64,000 nt of DNA, taken from contig NC_080060.1 in NCBI RefSeq assembly GCF_026212465.1, forward strand, positions 22,689,475 to 22,753,474. Reading direction: 5' to 3'. The stretch is from Amaranthus tricolor. Lineage: Eukaryota > Streptophyta > Magnoliopsida > Caryophyllales > Amaranthaceae. The position numbers and the translations under genes were made by a program. Within the stretch, counting starts at the first letter, position 1, and every line of letters begins with the position of its first letter. This document shows positions 1-15,500 of this stretch, piece by piece. The notes beneath the pieces were generated by a model that saw only the letters and a program-made list of their open reading frames with translations, was not told the origin of the DNA and made no database searches.

Positions 1-1447
1 ATACCAAATAGTGCTGTGTGCCAAGCGTCGTGCAAAACAAACAAAGTCATACTTTATGCGCGAAAATGCCAAAAACTTTTAAAAACCGTTAAAATCGCAA
101 CTTAACAAGTATATTCTAGCATATGACTATGAATTGCAATTCTAACCACTTCAACACAATAATATATCCCAAATTTTGTTGTGTGCCATGTTTCGTGCAA
201 AACAAGCAAAGTTTGAGCTACTTTATGGACGAAAGTGCCAAAAACTTTAAAAACCGTTAAAATCGCAAATTAACACGTATATTCTAGCATATGACTATGA
301 ATTTCAATTCTAACAACTTCAACACAATAATATATGCGAAATTTTTTTGTCTGCCATGTTTCTTGCAAAACAAACAAAGTTTAAGCTACTTCATGCGCGA
401 AAGTGCCAAAAACGCTTAAAAACCCTTAAATTCGCAACTTAACACGTAATTTCTAGCATATGACTATGATTTTCAATTCTAACCACTTCAACACAATAAT
501 ATACCAAATAGTATTGTGTGCCAAGTTTCGCGCAAAACAAACCAAGTTTGAGTTACTTTCGTGCGCGAAAGTGCCAAAAAAGCATAAAAACCCATAAAAT
601 CGCAACTTAACACGTAATTTCTAGCATATGACTATGATTTTCATTTATAAACCCTTCAACAAAATCATATATACCACATAGTGTTGTGTGCCAAGTTTCG
701 TACAAAAAGAAAACCAACTTTGATCCACTTTACACGCGAAAGTGACAAAAAAGCTTAAAAACCCTTAAAATCGCAACTTAACACTTAATTTCTAGCATAT
801 GACTATGATTTTAAATTATAACCATTTCAACTCAATAATATATTCCAAATAGTGTTGTGTGTCAAGTGTCGTGCAAAACAAACCAAGTTTCAGCTTCTTT
901 ACGAGCGAAAGTGCCAAAAAATCTTAAAAACCCATAAAATGAAAACATAGCACGTAATTTCAAGCATATGACTGTGATTTTAAATTCTAACCACTTCAAC
1001 ACAATAATATATACCAAATAGTGTTGTGTGCCAAGTTTCGTGTAAAACAAACCAAGTTTGAGCTTCTTTACGAGCGAAAGTTCGAAAAACTCTTCGAGCG
1101 AAAGTTCCAAAAAAGCTTAAGAAACCATGAAATCAAAACGTAGCACGGAATTTCTAGCATATGACTATGATTTTAAATTAAAACCATTTCAACACAATAA
1201 TTTATACCAAATAGTGTAGTGTGCCAAGTTTCGTGCAAAACAAACAAAGATTGGGCTACTTTTCGAGCGAAAGTGCCAAACACGCTTAAAAACCCTTAAA
1301 TTTGCAACTTAACACGTAATTTATAGCATATGACTATGATTTTCAATTCTAACCACTTCAACACAATAATATACCAAATAGTGTTGTGTGCCAAGTTTCG
1401 TGCAAAACAAACCAAGTTTGAGCTACTTTATGCGCGAAAGTGCCAAA
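1..1447 (-). repeat. HOR block L1, copy 1 (offset about 2.56 kb)
   Basis: This block of about 8.5 monomers is repeated almost verbatim at 2558-4008. Diagnostic shared oddities include the GCCAAGCGTCGTGC variant near the start and the local duplication GAGCGAAAGTTC at about 1071-1110. Confidence 0.8.
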
Positions 1448-2557
1448 AAAGCATAAAAATCCATAAAATCGGATCTTATCACGTAATTTCTAGTATATGA
1501 CTATGATTTTCCTTTATAACCACTTCAACACAATAATATATATACCACATAGTGTTGTGTGCCAAGTTTCCTGAAAAAAAAAACCAACTTTGAGCTACTT
1601 TACGCGCGAAAGTGATAAAAAAGCTTAAAAACCCTTAAAATCGCAACTTAACACTTAATTTCTAGCATATGACTATGATTTTAAATTATAACCATTTCAA
1701 GTCAATAATATATTCCAAATAGTGTTGTGTGTCAAGTTTCGTGCAAAACAAACTAAGTTTGAGCTTCTTTACGAGCGAAAGTGCCAAAAAATCTTAAAAA
1801 CCCATAAAATGAAAACTTAACACGTACTTTCAAGCATATGACTGTGATTTTAAATTCTAACCACTTCAACACAATAATATATACCAAATAGTGTTGTGTG
1901 CCAAGTTTCGTGTAAAACAAACCATGTTTGAGCTTCTATACGAGCGAAAGTGCCAGAACATCTTAAAAACCTATAAAATCCCAATTTAGCACTTAATTTC
2001 TAGCATATGACTATGAATTTCAAGTCTCACCACTTTAACACAATAATATAATGTAAATAGTGTTGTGTGCCAAGTTTCTTGAAAAACAAACCAAGTTTAA
2101 GCTACTTTATGCGCGAAAGTGCCAAAAAAGCTTAAGAAACCATGAAATCGAAACATAGCACGGAATTTCTAGCATATGACTATGATTTTAAATTATAACC
2201 ATTTCAACACAATAATTTATACCAAATAGTGTAGTGTGCCAAGTGTCGTGCAAAACAAACAAAGATTGGGCTACTTTACGCACGAAAGTGCCAAAAACGC
2301 TTAAAAACCTTTTAAAATCGCAAGTTAACACGTAATTTCTAGCATATGACTATGAATTTAAATTCTTACCACTTCAACACAATAATATATACCAAATAGT
2401 GTTGTGTGCCAAGTTTCGTGCAAAACAAACAAAGTTTAAGCTACTTTATGCGCGAAAGCGCCAAAAACGCTTAAATACCCATAAAATTGAAACTTAGCAA
2501 GTAATTTCTAGCATATGACTATGATTCTCAATGATAACCAGTTCAACAAAATAATAT

Positions 2558-4008
2558 ATACAAAATAGTGCTGTGTGCCAAGCGTCGTGCAAAACAAACA
2601 AAGTTTGAGCTACTTTATGCGCGAAAATGCCAAAAACTTTTAAAAACCGTTAAAATCGCAACTTAATACGTATATTCTAGCATATGACTATGAATTGCAA
2701 TTCTAACCACTTCAACACAATAATATATCCCAAATTTTGTTGTGTGCCATGTTTCGTGCAAAACAAACAAAGTTTGAGCTACTTTATACACGAAAGTGCC
2801 AAAAACTTTAGAAACCGTTAAAATCGCAAATTAACACGTATATTCTAGCATATGACTATGAATTTCAATTCTAACCACTTCAACACAATAATATATGCCA
2901 AATTTTTTTGTATGCCATGTTTCTTGCAAAACAAACCAAGTTTGAGCTACTTTATGCGCGAAAGTGCCAAAAACGCTTAAAAACACTTAAATTCGCAACT
3001 TAACGCGTAATTTCTAGCATATGACTATGATTTTCAATTCTAACCACTTCAACACAATAATATACCAAATAGTATTGTGTGCCAAGTTTCGCGCAAAACA
3101 AACCAAGTTTGAGTTACTTTCGTGCGCGAAAGTGCCAAAAAAGCATAAAAACCCATAAAATCGCAACTTAACACGTAATTTCTAGCATATGACTATGATT
3201 TTCATTTATAACCCCTTCAACAAAATCATATATACCACATAGTGTTGTGTGCCAAGTTTCGCACAAAAAGAAAACCAACTTTGATCTACTTTACACGCGA
3301 AAGTGACAAAAAAGCTTAAAAACCCTTAAAATCGCAACTTAACACTTAATTTCTAGCATATGACTATGATTTTAAATTATAACCATTTCAACTCAATAAT
3401 ATATTCCAAATAGTGTTGTGTGTCAAATTTCGTGCAAAACAAACCAAGTTTCAGCTTCTTTACGAGCGAAAGTGCCAAAAAATCTTAAAAACCCATAAAA
3501 TGAAAACATAGCACGTAATTTCAAGCATATGACTGTGATTTTAAATTCTAACCACTTCAACACAATAATATATACCAAATAGTGTTGTGTGCCAAGTTTC
3601 GTGTAAAACAAACCAAGTTTGAGCTTCTTTACGAGCGAAAGTTCGAAAAACTCTTCGAGCGAAAGTTCCAAAAAAGCTTAAGAAACCATGAAATCAAAAC
3701 GTAGCACGGAATTTCTAGCATATGACTATGATTTTAAATTATAACCATTTCAACACAATAATTTATACCAAATAGTGTAGTGTGCCAAGTTTCGTGCAAA
3801 ACAAACAAAGATTGGGCTACTTTTCGAGCGAAAGTGCCAAACACGCTTAAAAACCCTTAAATTTGCAACTTAACACGTAATTTAAAGCATATGACTATGA
3901 TTTTCAATTCTAACCACTTCAACACAATAATATACCAAATAGTGTTGTGTGCCAAGTTTCGTGCAAAACAAACCAAGTTTGGGCTACTTTATGCGCGAAA
4001 GTGCCAAA
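2558..4008 (-). repeat. HOR block L1, copy 2
   Basis: Second copy of the block starting at 1, offset 2557-2561 bp (about 15 monomers). The distinctive doubled GAGCGAAAGTTC segment recurs at about 3632-3671. Similarity weakens after about 4008, where the monomer variant changes. Confidence 0.8.
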
Positions 4009-4436
4009 AAAGCTTAAATACCCATAAAATTGAAACTTAGCAAGTAATTTCTAGCATATGACTATGATTTTCAATTATAACCAGTTCAACACAATAATAT
4101 ATACCAAATAGTGTTGTGTGCCATGTGTCGTGCAAAACATACCAAGTTTGAGCTACTTTATGCGCGAAAGTACCAAAAACTTTTAAAAACCGTTAAAATC
4201 GCAACTTAACACGTATATTCTAGCATATGACAATGAATTTCATTTATAACCACTTCAACACAATAATATATTCCAAAATTTTGTTGTGTGCCAAGTTTCG
4301 TGCAAAACAAACCAAGTTTTACTTTATGCGCGAAAGTGCCAAAAACGCTTAAAAACCCTTAAATTCGCAACTTAACACTTAATTTCTAGTATATGACTAT
4401 GATTTGAATTTATAACCACTTCAACACAATAATATA

Positions 4437-6470
4437 TACCACATACTGTGGTGTGCCAAGTTTCGTGCAAAAAAAAATCAAGTTTCAGCTACTTTATGCA
4501 CGAAAGTGACAAAAAAGCTTAAAAACCATTAATATCGCAACTTAGCACGTAATTACTCGCATATGACTCTTATTTTAAAATAGAACCACTTCATCACAAC
4601 AATATACACCAAATAGTATTGTGTGCCATGTTTCGGGTAAAACAAACCGAGTTTGAGCTACTTTACGAGCGAAAGTTCCAATAACGCTTAAAAACCCTTA
4701 AAATCGCAACTTAACACTTAATTTTTAGCATATAACTAGGATTTTCAAATCTAACCACTTCAACACAATAATATATGCCAAATAGTGTTGTGTGCCATGT
4801 TTCGTACAAAACAAAGCAAGTTTGAGCTACTTTATGCGCGAAAGGGCCAAAAACGTTTAAAAACCCTTAAAACAGCAACTTAAAGCGTAATTTCTTGCAT
4901 ATGACTATGATTTTCAATTCTAACCACTTCAACATAATAATATATACCAAATAGTGTTGTGTGCCATGATTCGTGCAAAACAAACCAAGTTTGAGCTACT
5001 TTATGCGCAAAAGTGCCAAAAAAGCTTAAATACCCATAAAAAATTGAAACTTAGCAAGTAATTCCTAGCATACGACTATGATTCTCAATTAGAACCAGTT
5101 CAACACAATAATATATACCAAATAGTTTTGTGTGCCAAGTGTCGTGCAAAACAAACCAAGTTTGACCTACTTTATGCGCGAAATTGCCAAAAACTTTTAA
5201 AAACCGTTAAAATCGCAACTTTAACACGTATATTCTAGCATATGATAATGAATCTAAATTCTAACCACTTTAACAAAATAATAATAATGCCAAATTTTGT
5301 TGTGAGCCAAGTTTCGTGCAAAACAAACCAAGTTTGAGCTACTTTATGCGCGAAAGTGTCAAAAACGCTTAAAAACCCGTAAATTCGCAACTTATCACGT
5401 AATTTCTAGCATATGACTAATATTTTCAATTCTAACCACTTCAACACAATAATATACCAAATAGTATTATGTGCCAAGTTTTGTGCGAAACAAACCAAGT
5501 TTTAGCCACTTTATGCACAAAAGTGCCAAAAAAAGCATAAAAACCCATAAAATCGCAACTTAGCACGTATTTTCTTGTATATGACTATGATTTCAATTTA
5601 TAACCACTTCAACACAATAATATATACCACATAGTGTTGTGTGCCAAGTTTCGTGCAAAAAAAAATCAAGTTTCAGCTACTTTATGCACGAAAGTGACAA
5701 AAAAGCTTAAAAACCATTAATATCGCAACTTAGCACGTAATTACTCGCATATGACTCTTATTTTAAAATAGAACCACTTCATCACAACAATATACACCAA
5801 ATAGTATTGTGTGCCATGTTTCGGGTAAAACAAACCGAGTTTGAGCTACTTTACGAGCGAAAGTTCCAATAACGCTTAAAAACCCTTAAAATCGCAACTT
5901 AACACTTAATTTTTAGCATATAACTAGGATTTTCAAATCTAACCACTTCAACACAATAATATATGCCAAATAGTGTTGTGTGCCATGTTTCGTACAAAAC
6001 AAAGCAAGTTTGAGCTACTTTATGCGCGAAAGTGCCAAAAACGTTTAAAAACCCTTAAAACAACAACTTAAAGCGTAATTTCTTGCATATGACTATGATA
6101 TTCAATTCTAACCACTTCAACATAATAATATATACCAAATAGTGTTATGTGCCATGATTCGTGCAAAACAAACCAAGTTTGAGCTACTTTATGCGCAAAA
6201 GTGCCAAAAAAGCTTAAATACCCATAAAATTGAAACTTAGCAAGTAATTTCTAGCATACGACTATGATTCTCAATTAGAACCAGTTCAACACAATAATAT
6301 ATACCAAATAGTTTTGTGTACCAAGTGTCGTGCAAAACAAACCAAGTTTGACCTACTTTATGCGCGAAAGTGCCAAAAACTTTTAAAAACCGTTAAAATC
6401 GCAACTTTAACACGTATATTCTAGCATATGATAATGAATTTCAATTCTAACCACTTCAACACAATAATAT
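4437..6470 (-). repeat. Nested 1188-bp (7-monomer) tandem HOR
   Basis: The run 4437-5624 recurs from 5625 at an offset of 1188 bp. It shares unusual monomers, one with CTTATTTTAAAATAGAACC at about 4567 and 5757 and one with GTGCCATGTTTCGGGTAAAA. The same run appears a third time near 9336, inside the larger 3.7-kb duplication. Confidence 0.7.
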
Positions 6471-8534
6471 ATGCCAAATTTTGTTGTGAGCCAAGTTTCG
6501 TGCAAAACAAACCAAGTTTGACCTACTTTATGCGCGAAATTGCCAAAAACTTTTAAAAACCGTTAAAATCGCAACTTTAACACGTATATTCTAGCATATG
6601 ATAATGAATTTCAATTCTAACCACTTTAACACAATAATATACCAAATAGTATTGTGTGCCCAGTTTTGTGCGAAACAAACCAAGTTTTAGCTACTTCATG
6701 CGCAAAAGTGCCAAAAAAGCATAAAAACCCATAAAATCGCAACTTAGCACATATTTTCTAGTAAATGACTATGATTTCAATTTATAACCACTTCAACACA
6801 ATAATATATACCACATATTGTTGTGTGCCAAGTTTCGTGCAAAAAAAAACAAGTTTCAGCTACTTTATGCACAAAAGTGACACAAAAGCTTAAAAACCAT
6901 TAATATCGCAACTTAGCACGTAATTACTCGCATAACACTCCATTTTAAAATAGAACCACTTCATCACAACAATATATACCAAATAGTATTGTGTGCCAAG
7001 TTTCGGGTAAAACAAACCAAGTTTGAGCTACTTTACGAGCGAAAGTTCCAATAACGCTTAAAAACCCTTAAAATCGCAACTTAACACGTAATTTTTAGCA
7101 TATAACTAGGATTTTCAATTCTAACCACTTCAACACAATAATATATACCAAATAGTGTTGTGTGCCATGTTTCGTACAAAACAAACCAAGTTTGAGCTAC
7201 TTTATGCACGAAAGTGATAAAAAAGCTTAAAAACCATTAAAATCGCAACTTAGCACGTAATTACTAGCATATGACTGTGATTTTAAGTTCTAGCCACTTC
7301 AACAAAAAATATATATACCAAATAGTATTGTGTGCCAAGTTTCGTGTAAAACAAACCACGTTTGAGCTACTTGACGAGCGAAAATGCCAAAAAACGCTTA
7401 AAAACGCTTAAAATCGCAACTTAACATGTATTTTTTAGCATATAACATGAATTTTCAATTTTAACCACTTCAACACAATAATATATGCCAAATAGTGTTG
7501 TGTTCTAAGTTTCATACAAAACAAACCACAGTTTGAGCTACTTTATGCGCGAAAGTGCCAAAAACGCTTAAAAACCCTTAAAATAGCAACTTAACACGTA
7601 ATTTCTAGCATATGACTATGATTTTAAATTCTTACCATTTCAACTCAATATATATACCAAATAGTGTTGTGTGCCAAGTTTCGTGCAAAACAAACCAAGT
7701 TTGAGCTACTTTATGCGCGAAAGTGCCAAAAAAGCTTAAATACCCATAAAATTGAAACTTAGCAAGTAATTTCTAGCATATGACTATGATTTTCAATTAT
7801 AACCAGTTCAACACAATAATATATACCAAATAGTGTTGTGTGCCATGCGTGCAAAACATACCAAGTTTGCGCTACTTTATGCGCGAAAGTACCAAAAACT
7901 TTTAAAAACCGTTTAAAATCGCAACTTAATACGTATATTCTAGCATATGACAATGAATTTCAATTATAACCACTTCAACACAATAATATATTCCAAAATT
8001 TTGTTGTGTGCCAAGTTTCGTGCAAAACAAACCAAGTTTTACTTTTTGCGCGAAAGTGCCAAAAACGCTTAAAAAACCCTTAAATTCGCAACTTAACACG
8101 TAATTTCTAGTATATGACTATGATTTTCAATTCTAACCACTTCAACACAATAATATACCAAATAGTATTGTGTGCCAAGTTTCGTGCAAAAAAACCAAGT
8201 TTGAGCTTCATTATACGCGAAATAGCCAAAAAAGCATAAAAAACCCATAACATCACAATTTAGCACGTAATTTCTAGTATATGAGTATGATTTTCATTCA
8301 TAACCACTTCAACACAAAAATATATACCAAATAGTGTTGTGTGCCATGTTTCGTACAAAAACAAATCAAGTTTGAGCTACTTTATGCTCGAAAGCGACAA
8401 AAAAAGCTTAAAAATCATTAAAATCGCAACTTAGCACGTTATTACTAGCATATGACAGTGATTTTAAATTCTAACCACTTCAACAGAACAATATATACAA
8501 AAATAGTATTGTGTGCCAAGTTTCGTGTAAAACA
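4817..8534 (-). repeat. 3.7-kb HOR block L2, copy 1
   Basis: About 22 monomers that reappear in the same order from 8535 at an offset of about 3714-3718 bp. The offset falls to about 3544 after 6640, because this copy has one extra monomer (about 6470-6640) that the second copy lacks. Confidence 0.7.
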
Positions 8535-11500
8535 ACTTTTGAGCTACTTTATGCGCGAAAGTGCCAAAAACGTTTTAAAAACCCTTAAAACAGCAACTTA
8601 AAGCGTAATTTCTTGCATATGACTATGATTTTCAATTCTAACCACTTCAACATAATAATATATACCAAATAGTGTTGTGTGCCATGATTCGTGCAAAACA
8701 ACCCAAGTTTGAGCTACTTATGCGCAAAAGTGCCAAAAAAGCTTAAATACCCATAAAATTGAAACTTAGCAAGTAATTTCTAGCATACGACTATGATTCT
8801 AAATTAGAACCAGTTCAACACAATAATATATACCAAATACTTTTGTGTGCCAAGTGTTGTGCAAAAACAAACCAAGTTTGCCCTACTTTATGCGCGAAAG
8901 TGCCAAAAACTTTTAAAACCGTTAAAATCTCAACTTTAACACGTATATTCTAGCATATGATAATGAATTTCAATTCTAACCACTTTAACACAATAATATA
9001 TGCCAAATTTTGTTGTGAGCCAAGTTTCGTGCAAAACAAACCAAGTTTGAGCTACTTTATGCGTGAAAGTGCCAAAAACGCTTAAAAACCCTTAAATTCG
9101 CAACTTATCACGTAATTTCTAGCATATGACTAATATTTTCAATTCTAACCACTTCAACACAATAATATACTAAAATAGTATTATGTGCCAAGTTTTGTGC
9201 GAAACAAACCAACTTTTAGCTACTTTATGCGCAAAAGTGCCAAAAAAGCATAAAAACCCATAAAATCGCAACTTAGCACGTATTTTCTAGTATATGACTA
9301 TGATTTCAATTTATAACCACTTCAACACAATAATATATACCACATAGTGTTGTGTGCCAAGTTTCGTGAAAAAAAAAATCAAGTTTCAGCTACTTTATGC
9401 ACGAAAGTGACAAAAAAGCTTAAAAACCATTAATATCGCAACATAGCACGTAATTACTCGCATATGACTCTTATTTTAAAATAGAACCACTTCATCACAA
9501 CAATATACACCAAATAGTATTGTGTGCCATGTTTCGGGTAAAACAAACCGAGTTTGAGCTACTTTACGAGCGAAAGTTCCAATAACGCTTAAAAACCCTT
9601 AAAATCGCAACTTAACACTTAATTTTTAGCATATAACTAGGATTTTCAAATCTAACCACTTCAACACAATAATATATGCCAAATAGTGTTGTGTGCCATG
9701 TTTCGTACAAAACAAAGCAAGTTTGAGCTACTTTATGCGCGAAAGTGCCAAAAACGTTTAAAAACCCTTAAAACAGCAACTTAAAGCGTAATTTCTTGCA
9801 TATGACTATGATATTCAATTCTAACCACTTCAACATAATAATATATACCAAATAGTGTTATGTGCCATGATTCGTGCAAAACAAACCAAGTTTGAGCTAC
9901 TTTATGCGCAAAAGTGCCAAAAAAGCTTAAATACCCATAAAATTGAAACTTAGCAAGTAATTTCTAGCATACGACTATGATTCTCAAATAGAACCAGTTC
10001 AACACAATAATATATACCAAATAGTTTTGTGTACCAAGTGTCGTGCAAAACAAACCAAGTTTGACCTACTTTATGCGCGAAAGTGCCAAAAACTCTTAAA
10101 AACCGTTAAAATCGCAACTTTAACACGTATATTCTAGCATATGATAATGAATTTCAATTCTAACCACTTTAACACAATAATATACCAAAAAGTATTGTGT
10201 GCCCAGTTTTGTGCGAAACAAACCAAGTTTTTGCTACTTTATGCGCAAAAGTGCCAAAAAAGCATAAAAACCCATAAAATCGCAACTTAGCACGTATTTT
10301 CTAGTAAATGACTATGATTTCAATTTATAACCACTTCAACACAATAATATATACCACATAGTGTTGTGTGCCAAGTTTCGTGCAAAAAAAAATCAAGTTT
10401 CAGCTACTTTATGCACGAAAGTGACAAAAAAGCTTAAAAACCATTAATATCGCAACTTAGCACGTAATTACTCGCATAACACTCCATTTTAAAATAGAAC
10501 CACTTCATCACAACAATATATACCAAATAGTATTGTGTGCCAAGTTTCGGGTAAAACAAACCAAGTTTGAGCTACTTTACGAGCGAAAGTTCCAATAACG
10601 CTTAAAAACCCTTAAAATCGCAACTTAACACGTAATTTTTTGCATATAACTAGGATTTTCAATTCTAACCACTTCAACACAATAATATATACCAAATAGT
10701 GTTGTGTGCCATGTTTCGTACAAAACAAACCAAGTTTGAGCTACTTTATGCACGAAAGTGATAAAAAAGCTTAAAAACCATTAAAATCGCAACTTAGCAC
10801 GTAATTACTAGCATATGACAATGATTTTAAGTTCTAGCCACTTCAACAAAAAATATATATACCAAATAGTATTGTGTGCCAAGTTTCGTGTAAAACAAAC
10901 CACGTTTGAGCTACTTGACGAGCGAAAATGCCAAAAACGCTTAAAAACGCTTAAAATCGCAACTTAACATGTAATTTTTAGCATATAACAAGAATTTTCA
11001 ATTTTAACCACTTCAACACAATAATATATGCCAAATAGTGTTGTGTTCTAAGTTCCATACAAAACAAACCAAGTTTGAGCTACTTTATGCGCGAAAGTGC
11101 CAAAAAACGCTTAAAAACCCTTAAAATAGCAACTTAACACCGTAATTTCTAGCATATGACTATGATTTTAAATTCTTACCATTTCAACTCAATAATATAT
11201 ACCAAATAGTGTTGTGTGCCAAGTTTCGTGCAAAACAAACAAAGTTTGAGCTACTTTATGCGCGAAAGTGCCAAAAAAGCTTAAATACCCATAAAATTGA
11301 AACTTAGCAAGTAATTTCTAGCATATGACTATGATTTTCAATTATAACCAGTTCAACACAATAATATATACCAAATAGTGTTGTGTGCCATGTGTCGTGC
11401 ATAACATACCAAGTTTGCGCTACTTTATGCGCGAAAGTACCAAAAACTTTTCAAAACCGTTAAAATCGCAACTTAATACGTATATTCTAGCATATGACAA

Positions 11501-12380
11501 TGAATTTCAATTATAACCACTTCAACACAATAATATATTCCAAAATTTTGTTGTGTGCCAAGTTTCGTGCAAAACAAACCAAGTTTTACTTTTTGCGCGA
11601 AAGTGCCAAAAACGCTTAAAAACCCTTAAATTCGCAACTTAACACGTAATTTCTAGTATATGACTATGATTTTCAATTCTAACCACTTCAACACAATAAT
11701 ATACCAAATAGTATTGTGTGCCAAGTTTCGTGCAAAAAAAACCAAGTTTGAGCTACATTACAATTTAGCACGTAATTTAGCACGTAATTTCTAGTATATG
11801 ACTATGATTTTCATTCATAACCACTTCCACACAATAATATATACCACGTAGTGTTATGTGCCAAGTTTCGTGCAAAAAAAAACAAGTTTCAGCTACTTTA
11901 TGCACGAAAGTAACAAAAAAGCTTCAACACCATTAATATCGCAACTGAGCACGTAATTACTAGCATATGACTGTGATTTTAAAATCTAACAACTTCAACA
12001 CAAAAATATATACCAAATAGTATTGTGTGCCGAATTTCGTATAAAACAAACCAAGTTTGAGCTACTTTACGAGCGAAAGTTCCAAAAACTCTTAAAAACC
12101 CTTAAAATCGCAACTTAACACGTAATTTCTAGCATATAACCAGGATTTTCAATTCTAACAACTTCAACACAGTAATGTATACCAAATAGTGTTGTGTGCC
12201 ATGTTTCGTACAAAACAAATCAAGTTTGAGCTACTTTATGCACGAAAGCGACAAAAAAGCTTAAAAACCATTAAAATCGCAACTTAGCACGTTATTACTA
12301 GCATATGACTGTGATTTTAAATTCTAACCACTTCAACAGAACAATATATACAAAAATAGTATTGTGTGCCAAGTATCGTG
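8535..12380 (-). repeat. 3.7-kb HOR block L2, copy 2
   Basis: Tandem second copy of 4817-8534. Matching rare variants include GCATAACACTCC at about 6933 and 10478, and TTAAAGCGTAATTTCTTGC at about 4880 and 8598. This copy lacks one monomer around 10160 and contains a truncated monomer at about 11755. Confidence 0.7.
11755..11800 (-). repeat. Truncated satellite monomer with short duplication
   Basis: The GCGCGAAAGTGCC and AAAAACC blocks are missing and TAGCACGTAATT occurs twice in succession. The corresponding monomer near 8200 is complete, so this is a local deletion plus a 13-bp duplication. Confidence 0.7.
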
Positions 12381-12536
12381 TAAAACAAACCCAGTTTGAG
12401 CTACTTTACGAGCGAAAATGCGAAAAACGCTTAAAAACCCTTAAAATCGCAACTTAACACGTAATTTTTAGCATATAACAAGAATTTTAAATTTTAACCA
12501 CTTCAACACAATAATATATGCCAAATAGTGTTGTGT

Positions 12537-15500
12537 GCTATGTTTCATACAAAACAAACCAAGTTTGAGCTACTTTATGTGCGAAAGTGCCAAAAACACT
12601 TAAAATAGCAACTTAACACGTAATTTCTAGCATATGACTATGATTTTAAATGCTTACCACTTCAACACAATAATATATACCAAATAGTGTTGTGTGCCAA
12701 GTTTCGTGCAAAACAAACCAAGTTTGAGCTACTTTTTGCGCGAAAGTGCCAAAAAATCTTAAATACCCATAAAATGTAAACTAAGCAAGTAATTTCTAGC
12801 ATATGACCATGATTCTCAATTATAACCAGTTCAACACAATAATATATACCAAATAGTGCTGTGTGCCAAGTGTCGTACAAAACATACCAAGTTTGAGCTA
12901 CTTTATGCGCGAAAGTACCAAAAACTTTTAAAAAACGGTTAAAATCGCAACTTAACACGTATATTCTAGCATATGACAATGAATTTCAATTCTAACCACT
13001 TCAACACAATACTATACGAAATAGTATTGTGTGCCAAGTTTCGTGCAAAATAAACCAAGTTTAAGCTACTTTATGCGCGAAATAGCCAAAAAGGCATAAA
13101 AACCCATAAGATCACAACATAGCACGTAATTTCTAGTATATGACTATGATTTTCATTCATAACCACTTCAACACAAAAATATGTACCACATAGTGTTGTG
13201 TGCCAAGGTTCGTGCAAAAAAACCAAGTTTCAGCTACTTTATGCATGAAAGTAACAAAAAAGCTTCAAAACCATTAATATCGCAACTTAGCATCTAATTT
13301 TTAGCATATAACTAGGATTTTCAATTCTAACCACTTTAACACAATAATATATACCAAATAGTGTTGTGTGCCATGTTTCGTACAAAACAAACCAAGTTTG
13401 AGCTACTTTTATGCGCAAAAGTGCCAAAAACTCTTAAAAACCCTTGAAACAACAACTTAACACGTAATTTTTAGCATATGAGTATGATTTTCAATTCTAA
13501 CCACTTTAACATAATATTATATACCAAATAGTGTTGTGTGCCATGTTTCGTGCAAAACAAACCAAGTTTGAGCTACTTTATGCGCGAAAGTGCCAAAAAA
13601 GCTTAAATACCCATAAAATTGAAACTTAGCAAGTAATTTCTAGCATATGACAAAGATTTTAAATTATAACCAGTTCAACACAATAATATATAGCAAATAG
13701 TGTTGTGTGCCAAGTGTCATGCAAAACAAACCAAGTTAGAGCTACTTTATGCGCGAAAGTGCCAAAAACTTTTAAAAACCATTAAAATAGCAACTTTAAC
13801 ACGTATATTCTAGCATATGATAATGAATTTCAATTCTAACCACTTCAACACAATAATATATGCCAAATTTTATTGTGAGCCAAGTTTCGTGCAAAACAAA
13901 CTAAGTTTGAGCTACTTTATGCGCGAAAGTGCAAAAAACGCAAAAAAAACCCTTAAATTCGCAACATAACACATAATTTCTAGCATATGACTAATATTTT
14001 CAATTCTAACGACTTCAACACAATAATACACCAAATAGTATTGTGTGCCAAGTTTCGGGCGAAACAAAACAAGTTTACTTTATGTGAGAAAGTACCAAAA
14101 AAGCATAAAAACCCATAAAATCGCACCTTAGCATGTAATTTCAAGTATATGACTATGATTTTCATTCATAACCACTTCAACACAATAATATATACCATAT
14201 AGTGTTGTGTGCCAAGATTCGTGCCAAGAAAACCAAGTTTCAGCTACTTTATGCACGAAAGTAACAAAAAAGCTTAAAAACCATTAATATCGAAACTGAG
14301 CACGTAATTACTAGCATATGACTGTGATTTTAAAATCTAACCACTTCAACACAACAATATATACCAAATACTATTGTGTGCCAAATTTCTTGTAAAACAA
14401 ACCATGTTTGAGCTACTTTACGAGCGAAAGTTTCAAAAACACTTAAAAACCCTTAAAATCGCAACTTAACACGTAATTTTTAACATATAACTAGGATTTT
14501 CAATTCTAACCACTTCAACAAAAAATATATACCAAATAGTATTGTGTGCCAAGTTTCGTACAAAACAAACCAAGTTTGAGCTACTTTATGCGCAAAAGTG
14601 CCAAAAACGTTTAAAAACCATTAAAACAGCAACTTAACACATATATTCTAGCATACGACAATGAATTTCAATTCTAACCACTTCAACACAATAATATATG
14701 ACAAATTTTGTTGTGTACCAAGTTTCGTGCAAAAGAAACCAAGTTTGAGCTACTTAATGCGCGAAAGTGCCAAAAACGCTTAAAAACCCTTAAATTCGCA
14801 TCTTAACACGTAATTTCTAGCATATGACTAATATTTTCAATTCTAACCACTTCAACACAATAATATACTAAATAGTATTGTGTGCCAAGTTTCGTGCAAA
14901 ACAAACCAAGTTTGAGCTACTTTATGCGCAAACGTGCAGAAAAAGTCATAAAAACCCATAAAATCGCAACATAGCACGTATTTTCTAGTATATGACTATG
15001 ATTTTCATTTATAACCACTTCAACACAATAATATATACCACATAATGTTGTATGCCAAGTTTCGTGCAAAAAAAAAAATCATGATTCAGCTACTTTATGC
15101 ACGAAAGTGACAAAAAAGCTAAAAAACCATTAATATCGCAACTTAGTACGTAATTACTAGCATATGACTGTTATTTGAAATTCTAACCACTTCAACACAA
15201 CAATAAATACCAAATAGTATTGTGTGCCAAGTTTCGTGTAAAACAAACCAAGTCAAAAGTTCCAATAACGCTTAAAAACCCTTAAAATCGCAACTTAACA
15301 CTTAATTTTTAGCATATAACTAGGATTTTCAATTCTAATCACTTCAATACAATAATATATGCCAAATAGTGTGGTGTGCCATGTTTCGTACAAAATAAAG
15401 CAATTTTGAGCTACTTTATGCATGAAAGTGCCAAAAACGTTTAAAAACCCTTAAAACAGCAACTTAACACGTAATTTCTAACATAAAACTATGATTTTCA